Source of the DNA: Akebia trifoliata
Taxonomy: Eukaryota; Streptophyta; Magnoliopsida; Ranunculales; Lardizabalaceae
Direction of reading: 5' to 3'
Length of the DNA: 64,000 nt
NCBI GenBank assembly: GCA_017979445.1
Contig: CM030714.1
Location: 11,267,569 to 11,331,568, forward strand
Position 1 is the stretch's first letter, and the number at the start of each line of letters is the position of its first letter. The notes under the pieces are model-generated. The model did no database searches. It had not been told where the DNA came from and saw only the letters and a list, made by a program, of their open reading frames with translations. The position numbers and the translations under genes are program-made. Below, in pieces: positions 13,001-24,900 of the stretch.

Positions 13001-15870
13001 TGGGAAGCATGTTGTTGGTTGTAACTAGGTCTACATTGTTAAATTTCATCCTGATGGCAAAGTTGATAAACTAAAAGCTCGGTTAGTTGCTAAGAGATAT
13101 ACAGACTTGTGAAGTTGACTATATCTAGACTTTCTCTCTAGTTTCGAAAATTACTTTGGTTCGAGTGTTGAATGCATTAGCTGCTATGTCTGATTGGTCC
13201 TTGTATCAGTTAGATATTAAAAAAAATTCTTACATGGTGATTTACATGAAGAAGTGTATATGGAGCAACCACTTGGGTTCGTTGCTTAGGGGAAGATTGG
13301 GAAAGTGTGTAAGCTTTGAAATACACTTTATGCTTTGAAGCAATCTCCACTGGCATGGTTTGGTAAGTTCAGTGATGTGGTTCTTGCATTTGGGATGATG
13401 CGATGTCAAACAGATCATCCAGTTTTCCATTAGAAAATTGAAAATGGGTATTTGTTGTTTATAGTCTATGTTGATGACATTGTTTTGACTGGTAGTGATG
13501 TTGATGAGATACAGAGGTTGAAGTTTATCTTTAACAATAATTTCATACTAAGGATTTGGGAAAATTGAGGTATTTTCTTGGTACTAAGGTGGAAAGTTCA
13601 AGTCATGGTATTAGTCTCTCTCAGAGAAAGTATGTGTTAGATTTATTAGAAGAGACAGTGTTACTTGGATTTAAACCAGTGAGTACCCCCATGGACTAGA
13701 AGTTGAAACTTATAGTTGAATAAGGAGATGTGTTTGACGATCTCAACAGATACATGGGGTTAATTGAAAAGTTGAATTACCTCACCATCACAAGACCAGA
13801 CATCTCACATGTTGTTAGCATTGTGTGTCAGTTTATGGAAGCACGTAGGATGCCACAGTTGATAGCTGTGCAACGTATTATGAGGTGCGTAAAGGGATCT
13901 CCAAGACTTGGCTTGTTGTACAAGCCTAACGATAAGTTTGGGAGTCCAACTCAAAACCAATTGGCAATGAGTGGAGAGGCCTAGGAGCTTGAGCTTATAA
14001 GGAGAGAAACAAGGCAATGAGTGTCCGTTGTGGGACTAAACTCAACACGCCCCTGCACGCTTGGGTCAGACTGGGTCAAAGCATGTGGAGATATGAACTG
14101 GGTGACGTGGAGATATGAACTGGGTGACGTGGAGGAGAGAAAGGCCCGCTCTGATACCATGATAAATTTGGGGGTCCAACTCAAAACCAATTGGCAATTA
14201 GTGGAGAGGCATAGGAGCTTAGAAGGAGAGAGACAAGGCAATTTTTGTCTGATGTGGGACTAAACTTAACATGCCCCTACACGTGTGGGCTAGACTGAAC
14301 CAAAACACGTGGAGATATGAACTGGGTGACGTGGAAGAGAGAAAGGCCTACTCTGATACCATGATAAGTTTGCGTGTCCAACTTAAAACCATTTGACAAT
14401 GAGTGGAGAGGCCCATGATCTTATAAGGAGAGAGACAAGGCAATTTGTGTCCGATGTGGGACTAAACTCAACAGGATTGAGGGATATAGAGATGCAGGTT
14501 GAGCTGGTTTTCCCTCAGAGAAGAGGTCTACCACAATTGTACCTTCATAGGAGGTAATCTTGTATCTTGAAAAGAGAGAAGCAAACAGTGGTTGTTAGAT
14601 CAAGTGCAGAAGCTGAATATAGAGCCATGTCTCATACTTCTTGTGAACTTATTTGGTTGAGACATTTTTTCCAGGAGATTGGTTTCACAGTAGACATCTA
14701 TGAGTCTTTTATGTGATAACTAGGCAGCAATGCATATAGCTTCCAATTCGGTGTTAAATGAGCGAACGAATCATATCGAGGTGGACTGTCATTTTGTTCG
14801 CTTGAAGTTTCTTGGTGGTGAAATTATGAACTTGCTGATTTGTTTACTAAGTCATTGAGAAGTGATAGGGTTATTTTTCTGTGTAACAAGTTGAGATTAT
14901 ATGATATATATTCTCCAGCTTGAGGGGGAGTGTTAGATATATCGGTTTTTTATATATGTGCCATGAGGGCATATGTGTAATTTTATTTGTTTTCTAGTTT
15001 TATATATATACCACAGTTCATAGTGAGAGTCAAGTTTGACTCCTCCCACTTTCTCCATTCTTTCCTTCTTTAAACCTTAATCTGATCTTCTACATTATCC
15101 ATATTGGTCCTACAAACAAGGAGTAATTTGCCATTGACATGCCTCTCGATATGGTCTCAGTGACCATCTGTGAACTATAGTTTCGAGTAATTTGTATGAT
15201 TTAAGTACTTTATCATGTTTTATGTATCACACATTAGTTTTGTGAATCTGTGGTGTGCACAATGGTCCAACATGGTTTATGGTGTGAATCTGTAATTCTT
15301 TTGTACATGCCATGAAATGTGAAAATAACATCTCAGTTCTGCTTAATTGATATAAATGGAGTGCATTGATTTCAATATATCATAGCGAGGCATCAATTGT
15401 GCTATTTGGGCTGTTTTTGTCGGGATGTACCAAGGACATGGAAAATGCATGTTCATTTATCCGCTTATATTTTTTTTTAATTATAAAAATAACTTATGTA
15501 TGATCATATGTGGTGGAGAAAATATTTGCTGCAACCTTATGAAGTGATCCTTTGCCAAACAATTTTGTTATTATGTGGTGCTCTTCTTTGACTTGGGGAT
15601 AATGAAAACATACGACTGGATGTGTTATATAACCTTGTAGCTATATTTCAAATTCCAACCTTCTCTTTTGCTCTGCACTTAACCAGATGTTTGATGCCTC
15701 TGGAAACCATGTCAAAAAAGGAACTGAAGTTCACTTGAATGTTGACGGATTTCGTTTTCAAGATAATAAAGGTTCGAAGCGTCAGGTGAGGTTCCTATTG
15801 ACATTTTTCTGATGGTGATTAAACCTTCATTTTTTGTTGTTGTTTTGGATGGTTATAGATCATAGATTTA

Positions 15871-15901
<31 letters not shown>

Positions 15902-18900
15902 TGGGAACGGATCAAGGGACATATGAAAAAACATATGTAAAAACAATGTAACATTAATAAATTTTCAAAATATGGGTTAGAAGTTTCGGATTGAGCTGAT
16001 TTTTTGTGAGGATGATCTCTATGATGGGAAGATCATCTGAAAAAAAAAAAAAAAATCAGTCCAATCTAGAACTTCTAACCCCATTAAAAGAGATTTAGAA
16101 TGTGGACCGTCGATTTTTTGCCAATAATTTGTAAATCACTTTTGATGGATTTAGAAGTTTCAGATTGAGCTGATTTTTTGTGAGGATGATCTTCTCATCA
16201 TAGTGACCATCCTTGCAAAAAATCAGCTCAATCCAAAACCTCTAACCCATATATATATATATATATGTATATGTACATATATAGTTGGTGGGATTCGAAC
16301 TTGAGACCAACTAGGGAGCAAACCTAATGATACCCAAGTCTACCACTCAACCATCCTTGCAATGGTTAATATAGATTTAATATATTAAAAGGTAAAAAAG
16401 ACCTTAAAACCTTAGTGCATGAAAAGAAAAATAAGCAAAAAATCACAACTTCAAACTTTTTGACTATCAATCTTGCAGTAACTCCATGGGATTTGCCTTC
16501 AAAACTGTAGAAAGTAAATGGTGGGGTACTTTTCCATCTCTTAATTTATTTGGAGCTGATATGGGTTCCTTGGGGTATGAAATGGTTTTTCTTGGTCTTA
16601 CAGCTCATGGGGCTGCTATGGCATAGACCCAGTCATACGATTTATAGGGTTACCAACAGAGTGGTTCTGCAATTAGCTTAAGGGTGTAACTTTATTAAGT
16701 CATTTGGAAATTGCTGTGCATGATTTCTTTTGTAGAGCTTCCTTCTAGTGTACATGTTATTAAATTTCAATTCTTATGTCTATTTTTCTCAGCCTGAAAA
16801 TTGAAATAGTTTGATCATTGCAAAAATTAATACTCATAGGTATTCAAAATGCAATAAACTACAATGTAAAGTACATAAATGGACATATTTTGCTACATGT
16901 CTAAAATCAACTATATTTTACGTGAAAGTGTGAATAATAATCTCATATAACTGCATACACCTATAAAAACATACTTGGTTAAATGAACAAACGATTACGT
17001 ACTAAATTCATATTTACTTGTATTTTTATTTTTTAAATATCTACGAATAAATTACAAATGCATCCTACTAATAAGAACATGGAAGATTGTATGTGTGTGC
17101 CCATAAGAACATGCTAATGTGCTTAGAATATATCAAAATAGGGACAGATATCTGACTATTCATAATTGCATTTCTATTAATCAGTGAATATTATGTATAT
17201 ATTTTGAGTATTATATATTATATTTATTATTGTAATTCACAAGTCCTTTCTACTTGCCCATCTTAATTTTGTTATTTTTAAAAGTTGTATCATTGTCTTA
17301 AGAACAAATTTTCAGTTAACAATATTCTGGACGAATTTTACTGTTTCTCAAAATCTCTCCATGGAAATGCATACAAAAGATACTGTTCGTTAAATTTTTT
17401 GTTGTGCCTTAAAAGAAATTTATTTTTCCAAATTCCGTGGAGACATGTCGATGTTAATACCATGTTAGTGTGTAAGAGTATTTAGATGACTTGACTGGTC
17501 TTGTTTAGGTGGACTTTTTTTCAGTCTCATGGTTGTAGAGAGGGTCTCTCTTCCTCTTATCTCATCTTGTACAGTTGGGTTTCTGATGTAGGGCAACCGT
17601 GGTTATGATTGAAGTAATGGTTATATGTAGCTAGAGCTTTGATGGCCAAACCTAGGGTTGCAAGATGCGGGGATTTTATGGATTGGTGAGAGAATATAGA
17701 AGATCAATCTGTTTTTTAATTTTTTTTATAGATAAAGATAATTTCATAAATAAAAAACGGGGGTCGAGGGGACCACCCGAAAGAAAGAAATACAAACCTA
17801 TCAAAAGGCGAGCAAGACGCCGAAAAGAGAACAAAAAAGATTACCCCATATCTAAATTACAAACACTCCCATCTAACTAAGAAGTCTTCAAAGAAAATTC
17901 CCATAAATTCTTTAAACCTTTTACACCAAAAGAATAACAGTGCTAAAACCTCCACTGCCACCTCATGAGCTTCCTTTCCTTTATTATCGAACACTTGTTG
18001 GTTCCTCTCCTTCCAAATGGTCTAACACACTGTGATAGGAAGTAAACCTCATGGAATTCGTTTTGCCTTAGTTAAATAAATACCTTCTCCAATCAAGCCC
18101 ACCTTCTACCAGAGTCTTCAGCGAGTTTGGAATACACCCTGCCAACCCGAATAACTGAAGAAAGTGATTCCAAACCTTGCAAGTGAAGCGGCAATGCAAA
18201 AGGATATGATTTACCGTCTTCCCTTCTGACTTACATAAGCAACAAAAACTTGTAATGTGGAATCCTTTCTTTCTCAAAAGATCGATGGTTGGCAATTTTC
18301 GAAGCGTAGCAAGCCACATAAACACTGATACCTTTCATGTAGAAGCCTTCAGTGATATAGAAGATCAATCTAGATTTATAGGTTGAAAAACTAAACCAAA
18401 ATTACTCTAAAATGGTCTGAAATTTTGTTTAAACTGTGCTAGAAATTAGGCTGAAAGGGCTATATTATATCTGACGTTGGGTAAAAACATCACAGTAAAA
18501 ATCAGCACTTATGTGATGAATTTGAAAGCAAGCGAATTATCTGATGGGCTCTCTTAGTGCTAGGGATTCAGATCCATGGAATGACAAAAAAATTGAATTT
18601 TTTGGGTTTATTGGAGTTGACACCAATAGATCGAATGAGAAAACCTTTGAAGAATACAGCTGCAAATAGTGGAAGCAAAATAATCACCCTATTCATGGAA
18701 ATAAGATGTTATAATTATTTATTAAGGCAAGTTATAGGTAAGGAATACCCTATAGTTGGAAGAATTATTGATACTCAAAAGACTGCGAAATATGACTTTT
18801 TTTAACCACTCAAATGCAATAGAAAAAGACACCTACTTTTTTTTTTTTGTAAATATAAATTTATTAATTCAAAACGAAAGGAGGATATACAAAGGCGGTC

Positions 18901-21900
18901 GAGATGACCTACCCAAGGAGATACAAACCAACCCAACACCAAGTAGTCCTTGCACAAGCTATCCCATCTAAACACAAAATCCTCAAAAAATAGACCTTTG
19001 AATTCCGGGCAAAGTCTACACTGAAAGAAGAGTAACCCCAAAACTTCGGACAAAACATCCTGACTTGAACCCAACACACCATTAAAGCCCTTTATATTCC
19101 TTCCTTCCCAACCACAACCCCCAACAATTTGCAAAGAGGAGCAACCTCAACAAGATTTTCTTCCTCTCGGAGAATAAGGAAAGATTCCAATTTGGAAACA
19201 GAGTCAAGATTGAAGGAGTCGCCCAAGCGATCTTGAAAAGGCAGAGAAACTTAGACCAAAGGGAAATTGCGAACTTACAATGGATTAGGATGTGGTCAGC
19301 CGATTCCGCTGTAGAATTACAAAGAAAACAATAGTTTGGAGTTATAAAGCCCCGAAATATCTGAAGGTCCAAAGTAGGGAGTCTATGAAGGGCAGCTAGC
19401 CAGCAGAAGAAACAAACTTTTGAAGGAAAATTTATCCCACAGATGAGAGCAGAAGGGAAGTTAAAAGCCATGCCTGGAGATGCTTCCAGTACTGAGGCGA
19501 AAGAACTAACAGAAAAAGACACCTAATTACCATCCTAGCTTTATAGGACCTACAAGATCCTAGTTGACCTACATAGAAGGTTCAGCTAACACATGTAACC
19601 CACTATGGGGCAGTATGAACAGGGAATAAAACGTGGTATTTTTTTTTTTTTTCGACTGCAAAAAAAAAAAAATGTGGACTGGTCGACTTGGCCAAAAGAC
19701 TTTATGTGTGCTGGAATTTTGGGTCTGTTGTAGAGGATATTGGGCCTCCCTGATGTGCCAAACATGCTTGCTTCAGCAGCCCAAGTCTCCCTTCTGTCTT
19801 TTCTTTAAGGCGGAGCTCAAGGGAGATTAAACGCTTACCAATTGATACCCTGTCCATTCATCAGTTCCCCCCTTTCATTTATTAATGATATAGTTGTCCT
19901 CTAGTGTACACGATGCCCCAAAGAGCACGGATAGTATTTTTGTTTATTTATTTCTACCAATTAGTTCTAAAACCTTCTTAAGCTATTATTTTACTTTCTT
20001 CTGGCTGTATTTTTATTTTTTATGTTGGGTAAAGAAACATTTAAAAATTTAGAGCAATATTCTTCTTGTAATTTACTCTCTATTCATTCCATTTTGGGAT
20101 CTTTATTTAATATAGTGACTTATGAAGTGATTATGACTGAAATAGTAGCATTTTTTTCAATGTAGGTGGATGATAAAGGAGGCATCAATCTTAGTGGCCT
20201 CTTGAAAGTCATAGGGGGTTATGGACAAAGTGGTATGTACTCTCATCCAATACTTTCTGATATAGGCTTCTTGTTCCCATATTCTTAAATCCCTGAAAAA
20301 TATTAGTTGTCATAGTGAGATTTTATCTAGGTTTGAGATTTTAAACCTTGATGATACTTATAATGAATATATAACTCCTTTAAATTTGCATCTGAGGCAC
20401 CTAGCATCATTCTTTTTTACCTAATTATTACTTAATTGTTAGGTTTAAAATAGAGAATTAACCTGACCACAAATCTATTCTCTCTTATTACAACAAGGTT
20501 CCAATTAAACATGTAATTTTCAAAGAACACCTGCTTAAAGACAACAAACTTCTTTCACTTAACGAAAAAAGAGACCAAAAGTGTTGATAATTACCGACTG
20601 ATATGGTTAATATTTCTTTGTTATATGCTGGGTCGTTTGGGTTTTAGCTCTAGATGGATTGATTGGGTTATGAAATGTGTTTCTTCTCCATTATTTTTTA
20701 TTCTTATCAATGAATCACTTGTAGGGTTCTTCAAAAGTTCAAAAGGCCTTAAACAAGGAGATTCGTTGTCTACATTCCTATTTATTGTTGCGGAAAAGGC
20801 CTTCAGTAGGATGATTTCGAGAGTAATGATGTCCGGTGCTTTGTCTAGTTTATTGATCGGGGGGGGGGGGGGGGTCTTGGTATCACACCTTTAGTTTGCC
20901 AAAGATACTTTTATTTTCTTGGATGCCTCATTAGATCAAGTTCGCTTCCTGGATGGTCTTTTGGTGTGCTTTGAGGCGGTTTTTGGGTTGGTCGTTAATC
21001 TTAGGAAGTTTAAGATGTTTGTAGTGTAGAAAGTGATCTAGGGTTTAGAGAAGATAAAGAGAGAAAGAAGGGAAGAAGAAATTCCAGAGAAAAGTTGTGT
21101 TTATTCTTTCTTCATTCCTATTTATATAAGTTACATGATAAATAGGAAAGGACGAAAAAGGATATGATATAAACATAAATAAAAAAGAACTATATTTGAT
21201 AAGACTTCCCTCTCAAGTTGGTGCAAAAATATCACACTTGCCCAGCTTGCTTATAAGATTACCAAAACTGGCAAGACCCAAGGCTTTAGTGAGGACTTCA
21301 ACTAATTGCTGTGATGTAGGAATAGAGATTGTGCCGATGTCACCAGAAGTAACTTTCTCCTTGATGAAATGTTAGTCGACCTCAGTGTGCTTGGTGTGAA
21401 CATGTTTAACTGGACTATGAGCTATATTAATGGGAATCTTATCATCACAGTATAATTGAAAAAGGTGTAGGAGGTGAACAACCTACTCACGAAGTTGTAG
21501 TCGTAACCAAAGGAACTCATATATGCCAAAATTCATGGCTCTAAACTAATATTCGACACTTGAGAGAGCAACTACAGATTGTTTCTTATTACGCCAAGTT
21601 ATCAAATTACCACGCACCATAGTGCAATACCCAAAAGTTGAACGACGGTCAATGATAGAACCCGCCCAATCCATATCTGTCCATGCTTCCACACACATAT
21701 GGCCATGTGAACAAAATAGTAAATCTTTCCCCAAACATCCTTTCAGATTTTCAGATGCATAAGGCAACATCAAGATGTGTCATATGAGGGGCATGCATGA
21801 ATTGGCCTACAACGCTTACAACATAGGTAATGTCTGGTCATATAAGAGATTAGTTTACCAACCAAAACGTTGATAACGACTGATATCTTCAAGAGCTTCA

Positions 21901-24900
21901 CCATCACTTTCACTCAATTGGTGATTTGACTCCATTGGACTATCAACTGGTTTATCTCCAAGTTTGCCAACCTTCTGGAGTAGATCTAACACAATTGAAG
22001 ATTAGAGAGAAAAAGTTATTAGATTGATTAGCCCTAATTAGGCTATATAAGTATTACATAAGAGAAAGAAGTGAAAAGACTAAAATAACCCTACAGACTT
22101 ATTTAACACTCCCCCTCAAGTTGGTGCGTGGATATCAACAATGCCCAACTTGGACAAGACATCTTCAAAGGAGGTTTTACTAACACCTTTAGTAAGAACA
22201 TCAGCAAGTTGTTGAGAGGTAGGGACAAAGGGAGTACAAATCTGTCCAGAAACTATTTTTTCTCTAATGAAATGACGATCAACTTCTATGTGCTTCGTTC
22301 TGTCATGCTGAACCGGATTTGCAGCTATGTTAATAGCTGATTTATTATCGCAATATAGTAAGAAGGGACCGGCACGGGAAGACATAAATCAGCTAGTAAG
22401 ATTTTGAGCCACAACAACTCACATATTCCAAGTGCCATGGCTCTGTATTCTGACTCAGCACTTGATCGAGAAACCACATCCTGCTTCTTACTACGCCAAA
22501 TTACCAAGTTACCACCAACTTTAGTACAATACCCAGAAGTAGACCGTCTATCAGTCACTGAACCAGCATAATCTGCATCTGTCCATGCCTCAATGCGAAG
22601 ATGACCATGATTGTTGAATAAAATACCTCGACCAGGACATCCCTTAAGGTATCTAAGAATACGATAAACAGCAGTAAGATGAGATGTTCGAGGCGAGTGC
22701 ATAAACTGACTTACAACACTAACAACATAGGCAATGTCGGGGCGAGTCATAGACAAGTAGATCAATTTTCCCACAAGACGCTGATATTGGCCAATATCGG
22801 ACACACACTCCCCCTCAGAATCAGCCAACCTGTGATTCTGCTCAATAGGAGTATCAGCTGGACGAGATCCAAGCTGACCAGAGGCACTGAGTAAGTCAAG
22901 AACATACTTACGCTGAGAAATAAATATACCAGACCGGGACCGGGCAACCTCAATACCCAGAAAATAGCGAAGATGTCCAAGGTCCTTAATCTCAAATTGA
23001 CGTCCTAAGTAAGTTTTGACCTCGGTAAGGCCATCGGCATCATCTCCAGTACGAACAATATCCACATACACAATCAGAGCAACAGTTTTGCCTCGGGAGT
23101 GACGCAAGAACAAGGTATGATCAGCAGAACTCTGATGAAAACCAAACTGATGCATGGCCTTAGTGAAGCGCTTAGACCAAGCACGAGGAGACTGCTTCAG
23201 ACCATAAAGAGACCGGCGAAGACGACAAACATGTGCAGGAGAAGCAGAAGAAAGAAACCCAGGAGGTTGGACCATATAAACTTCTTCTTGAAGATCACCA
23301 TTGAGAAAAGCATTCTTGACATCTAACTGAAAAAGAGGCCATCCTCGGATAGCAGCAACAGAAAGGAGAACGCGAATGGTGGTCATCTTGGCAACCGGAG
23401 CAAAAGTTTCCTGATAATCAATCCCATAAGTCTGAGCATAACCTTTGGCCACCAGACGGGCCTTATAACGAGCAATGGAACCATCCGGATTATGCTTAAG
23501 CGTGAATACCCAACGACAACCCACAGCTTTCCTTCCAGACGGAAGAGGCACAATTTCCCAAGTTTGAGTCTTTTCAAGAGCAGTCAACTCATCAATCATA
23601 GCTGCACGCCACTTAGGATGAGCAATAGCATCTGCAATAGTAGTAGGAAGAGAAACAACGGAAACAGAAGCAAGAAAATTCCGATAGGAGGGTGATAGTG
23701 CAGAGTCAGATATATTATTTGAAATGGGATAAGTACAAGTGCGCTTACCCTTACGAGTGGCAATAGGACGATCATCACAGGGAACAGACAGAGGCGGAGC
23801 TGGAGGCGAGGAGGCGAGCTGGTCGGACATAGAAGTGATGGTAGTATCACGTGGACGTCGAGTGTAAACCTGCAATGGAGGAGAGGACGAATTGACGGGG
23901 GGTGGAGAGGGAGGAATAGGCAGGGGAAGGGGTAATAAAGAAGGAAAATGATCATCAGGTGAATCTAGAGGAAACCACTCAAATTGAATGCCAACGGGCC
24001 CATTATAGTAAGAAGTATGCTCAAAAAAAGAAACATCACGAGAAATGAAACGTCGTCGAGAAGGAGGATGGTAACAACGGTCCTTTCTGGGTAGAGGAAT
24101 AACCCAAAAAGATACATTTGACGGCCTTAGGGTCAAGTTTAGAACGATTTTGGTCAAGAATTTGAACAAAACAGACACCCAAAAACACGCGGAGGAAGTG
24201 GAAACACGGGACGATTTGGAGAGAGCTTAGAGAGGGGTGTGACAAACTGAGGAACACTGGAGGGGGTCCGATTAATAAGGTAAACAGCAGTAAGAACTGC
24301 ATCAGCCCAATAGGATTGGGGCACGTTCATGCCAATCGAAATGGCACGGGCTAACTCTAGAATATGGCGATTTTTTCTTTCTGATCGGCCGTTCTGCTGA
24401 GGGGTCTTAACATTGGACATTTGATGCTCAATGCCAGACTCGAAACAAAGTTTCAAGACTTCACTATAAGTGTACTCAGTACCATGATCAGAACGGAAGG
24501 TCTTGATGGTACGACCAAATTGGGTTTGAACCATAGCAAGAAATTGCTTAAAGATCCCATAAACCTTACTCTTGTGTTTCATAAGATAAACCCAAGTGGT
24601 ACGACTGTGATCATCAATGAACAAGACAAAATAGCGAAAGAGTGGATATGACGGGGGAAGGACCCCACACATCAGAATGAATTAAGTCAAACATAGCAGG
24701 TGTAGTAGGATTCATACTAATAGGATAAGAAGAACGCACATGTTTAGCTAATTGACAAGTTTCACAAGAAAAATCAAGCACATTGTTATTATTAAATAAA
24801 TTAGGGAACATGTGTTTCAAATATCCAAAAGAAATATGGCCGAAGCGTAAATGCCAACGCATTACAAGAGCCTTATTAGATTGACTACTAATACTACTAA

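Larger units (their letters stand above)
7033..15094 (+). mobile_element. Copia-1: degenerate full-length Copia element with TTATC target duplication
   Basis: The LTRs are 7033-7200 (168 bp) and 14931-15094 (164 bp), flanked by TTATC at 7028-7032 and 15095-15099. The primer-binding site TGGTATTAGAGC follows at 7201-7212, and the polypurine tract TTGAGGGGGAG precedes the 3' LTR. Coding remnants on the plus strand: gag (10315-11049, WSKAVEIFLKVKSK, glycine-rich tail), protease and GAG-pre-integrase (11300-11800), integrase (11880-12500), RT (12900-13960, YVDDIVLTGSD intact) and RNase H (14570-14900). There are many stops and frameshifts. A fold-back element sits at its 5' end and a TRIM array near its 3' end. 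Confidence 0.9.

Noticed and set aside
16279..16372. Possible tRNA gene on the minus strand
   Set aside because: Box A and box B are good, but the acceptor arms do not pair, there is no clear anticodon loop, and a target duplication plus TA tail shows it is a SINE head.
22325..24178. 617-codon open frame as a host gene
   Set aside because: It contains Copia RT and RNase H motifs and lies between matching LTRs with a 5-bp target duplication.
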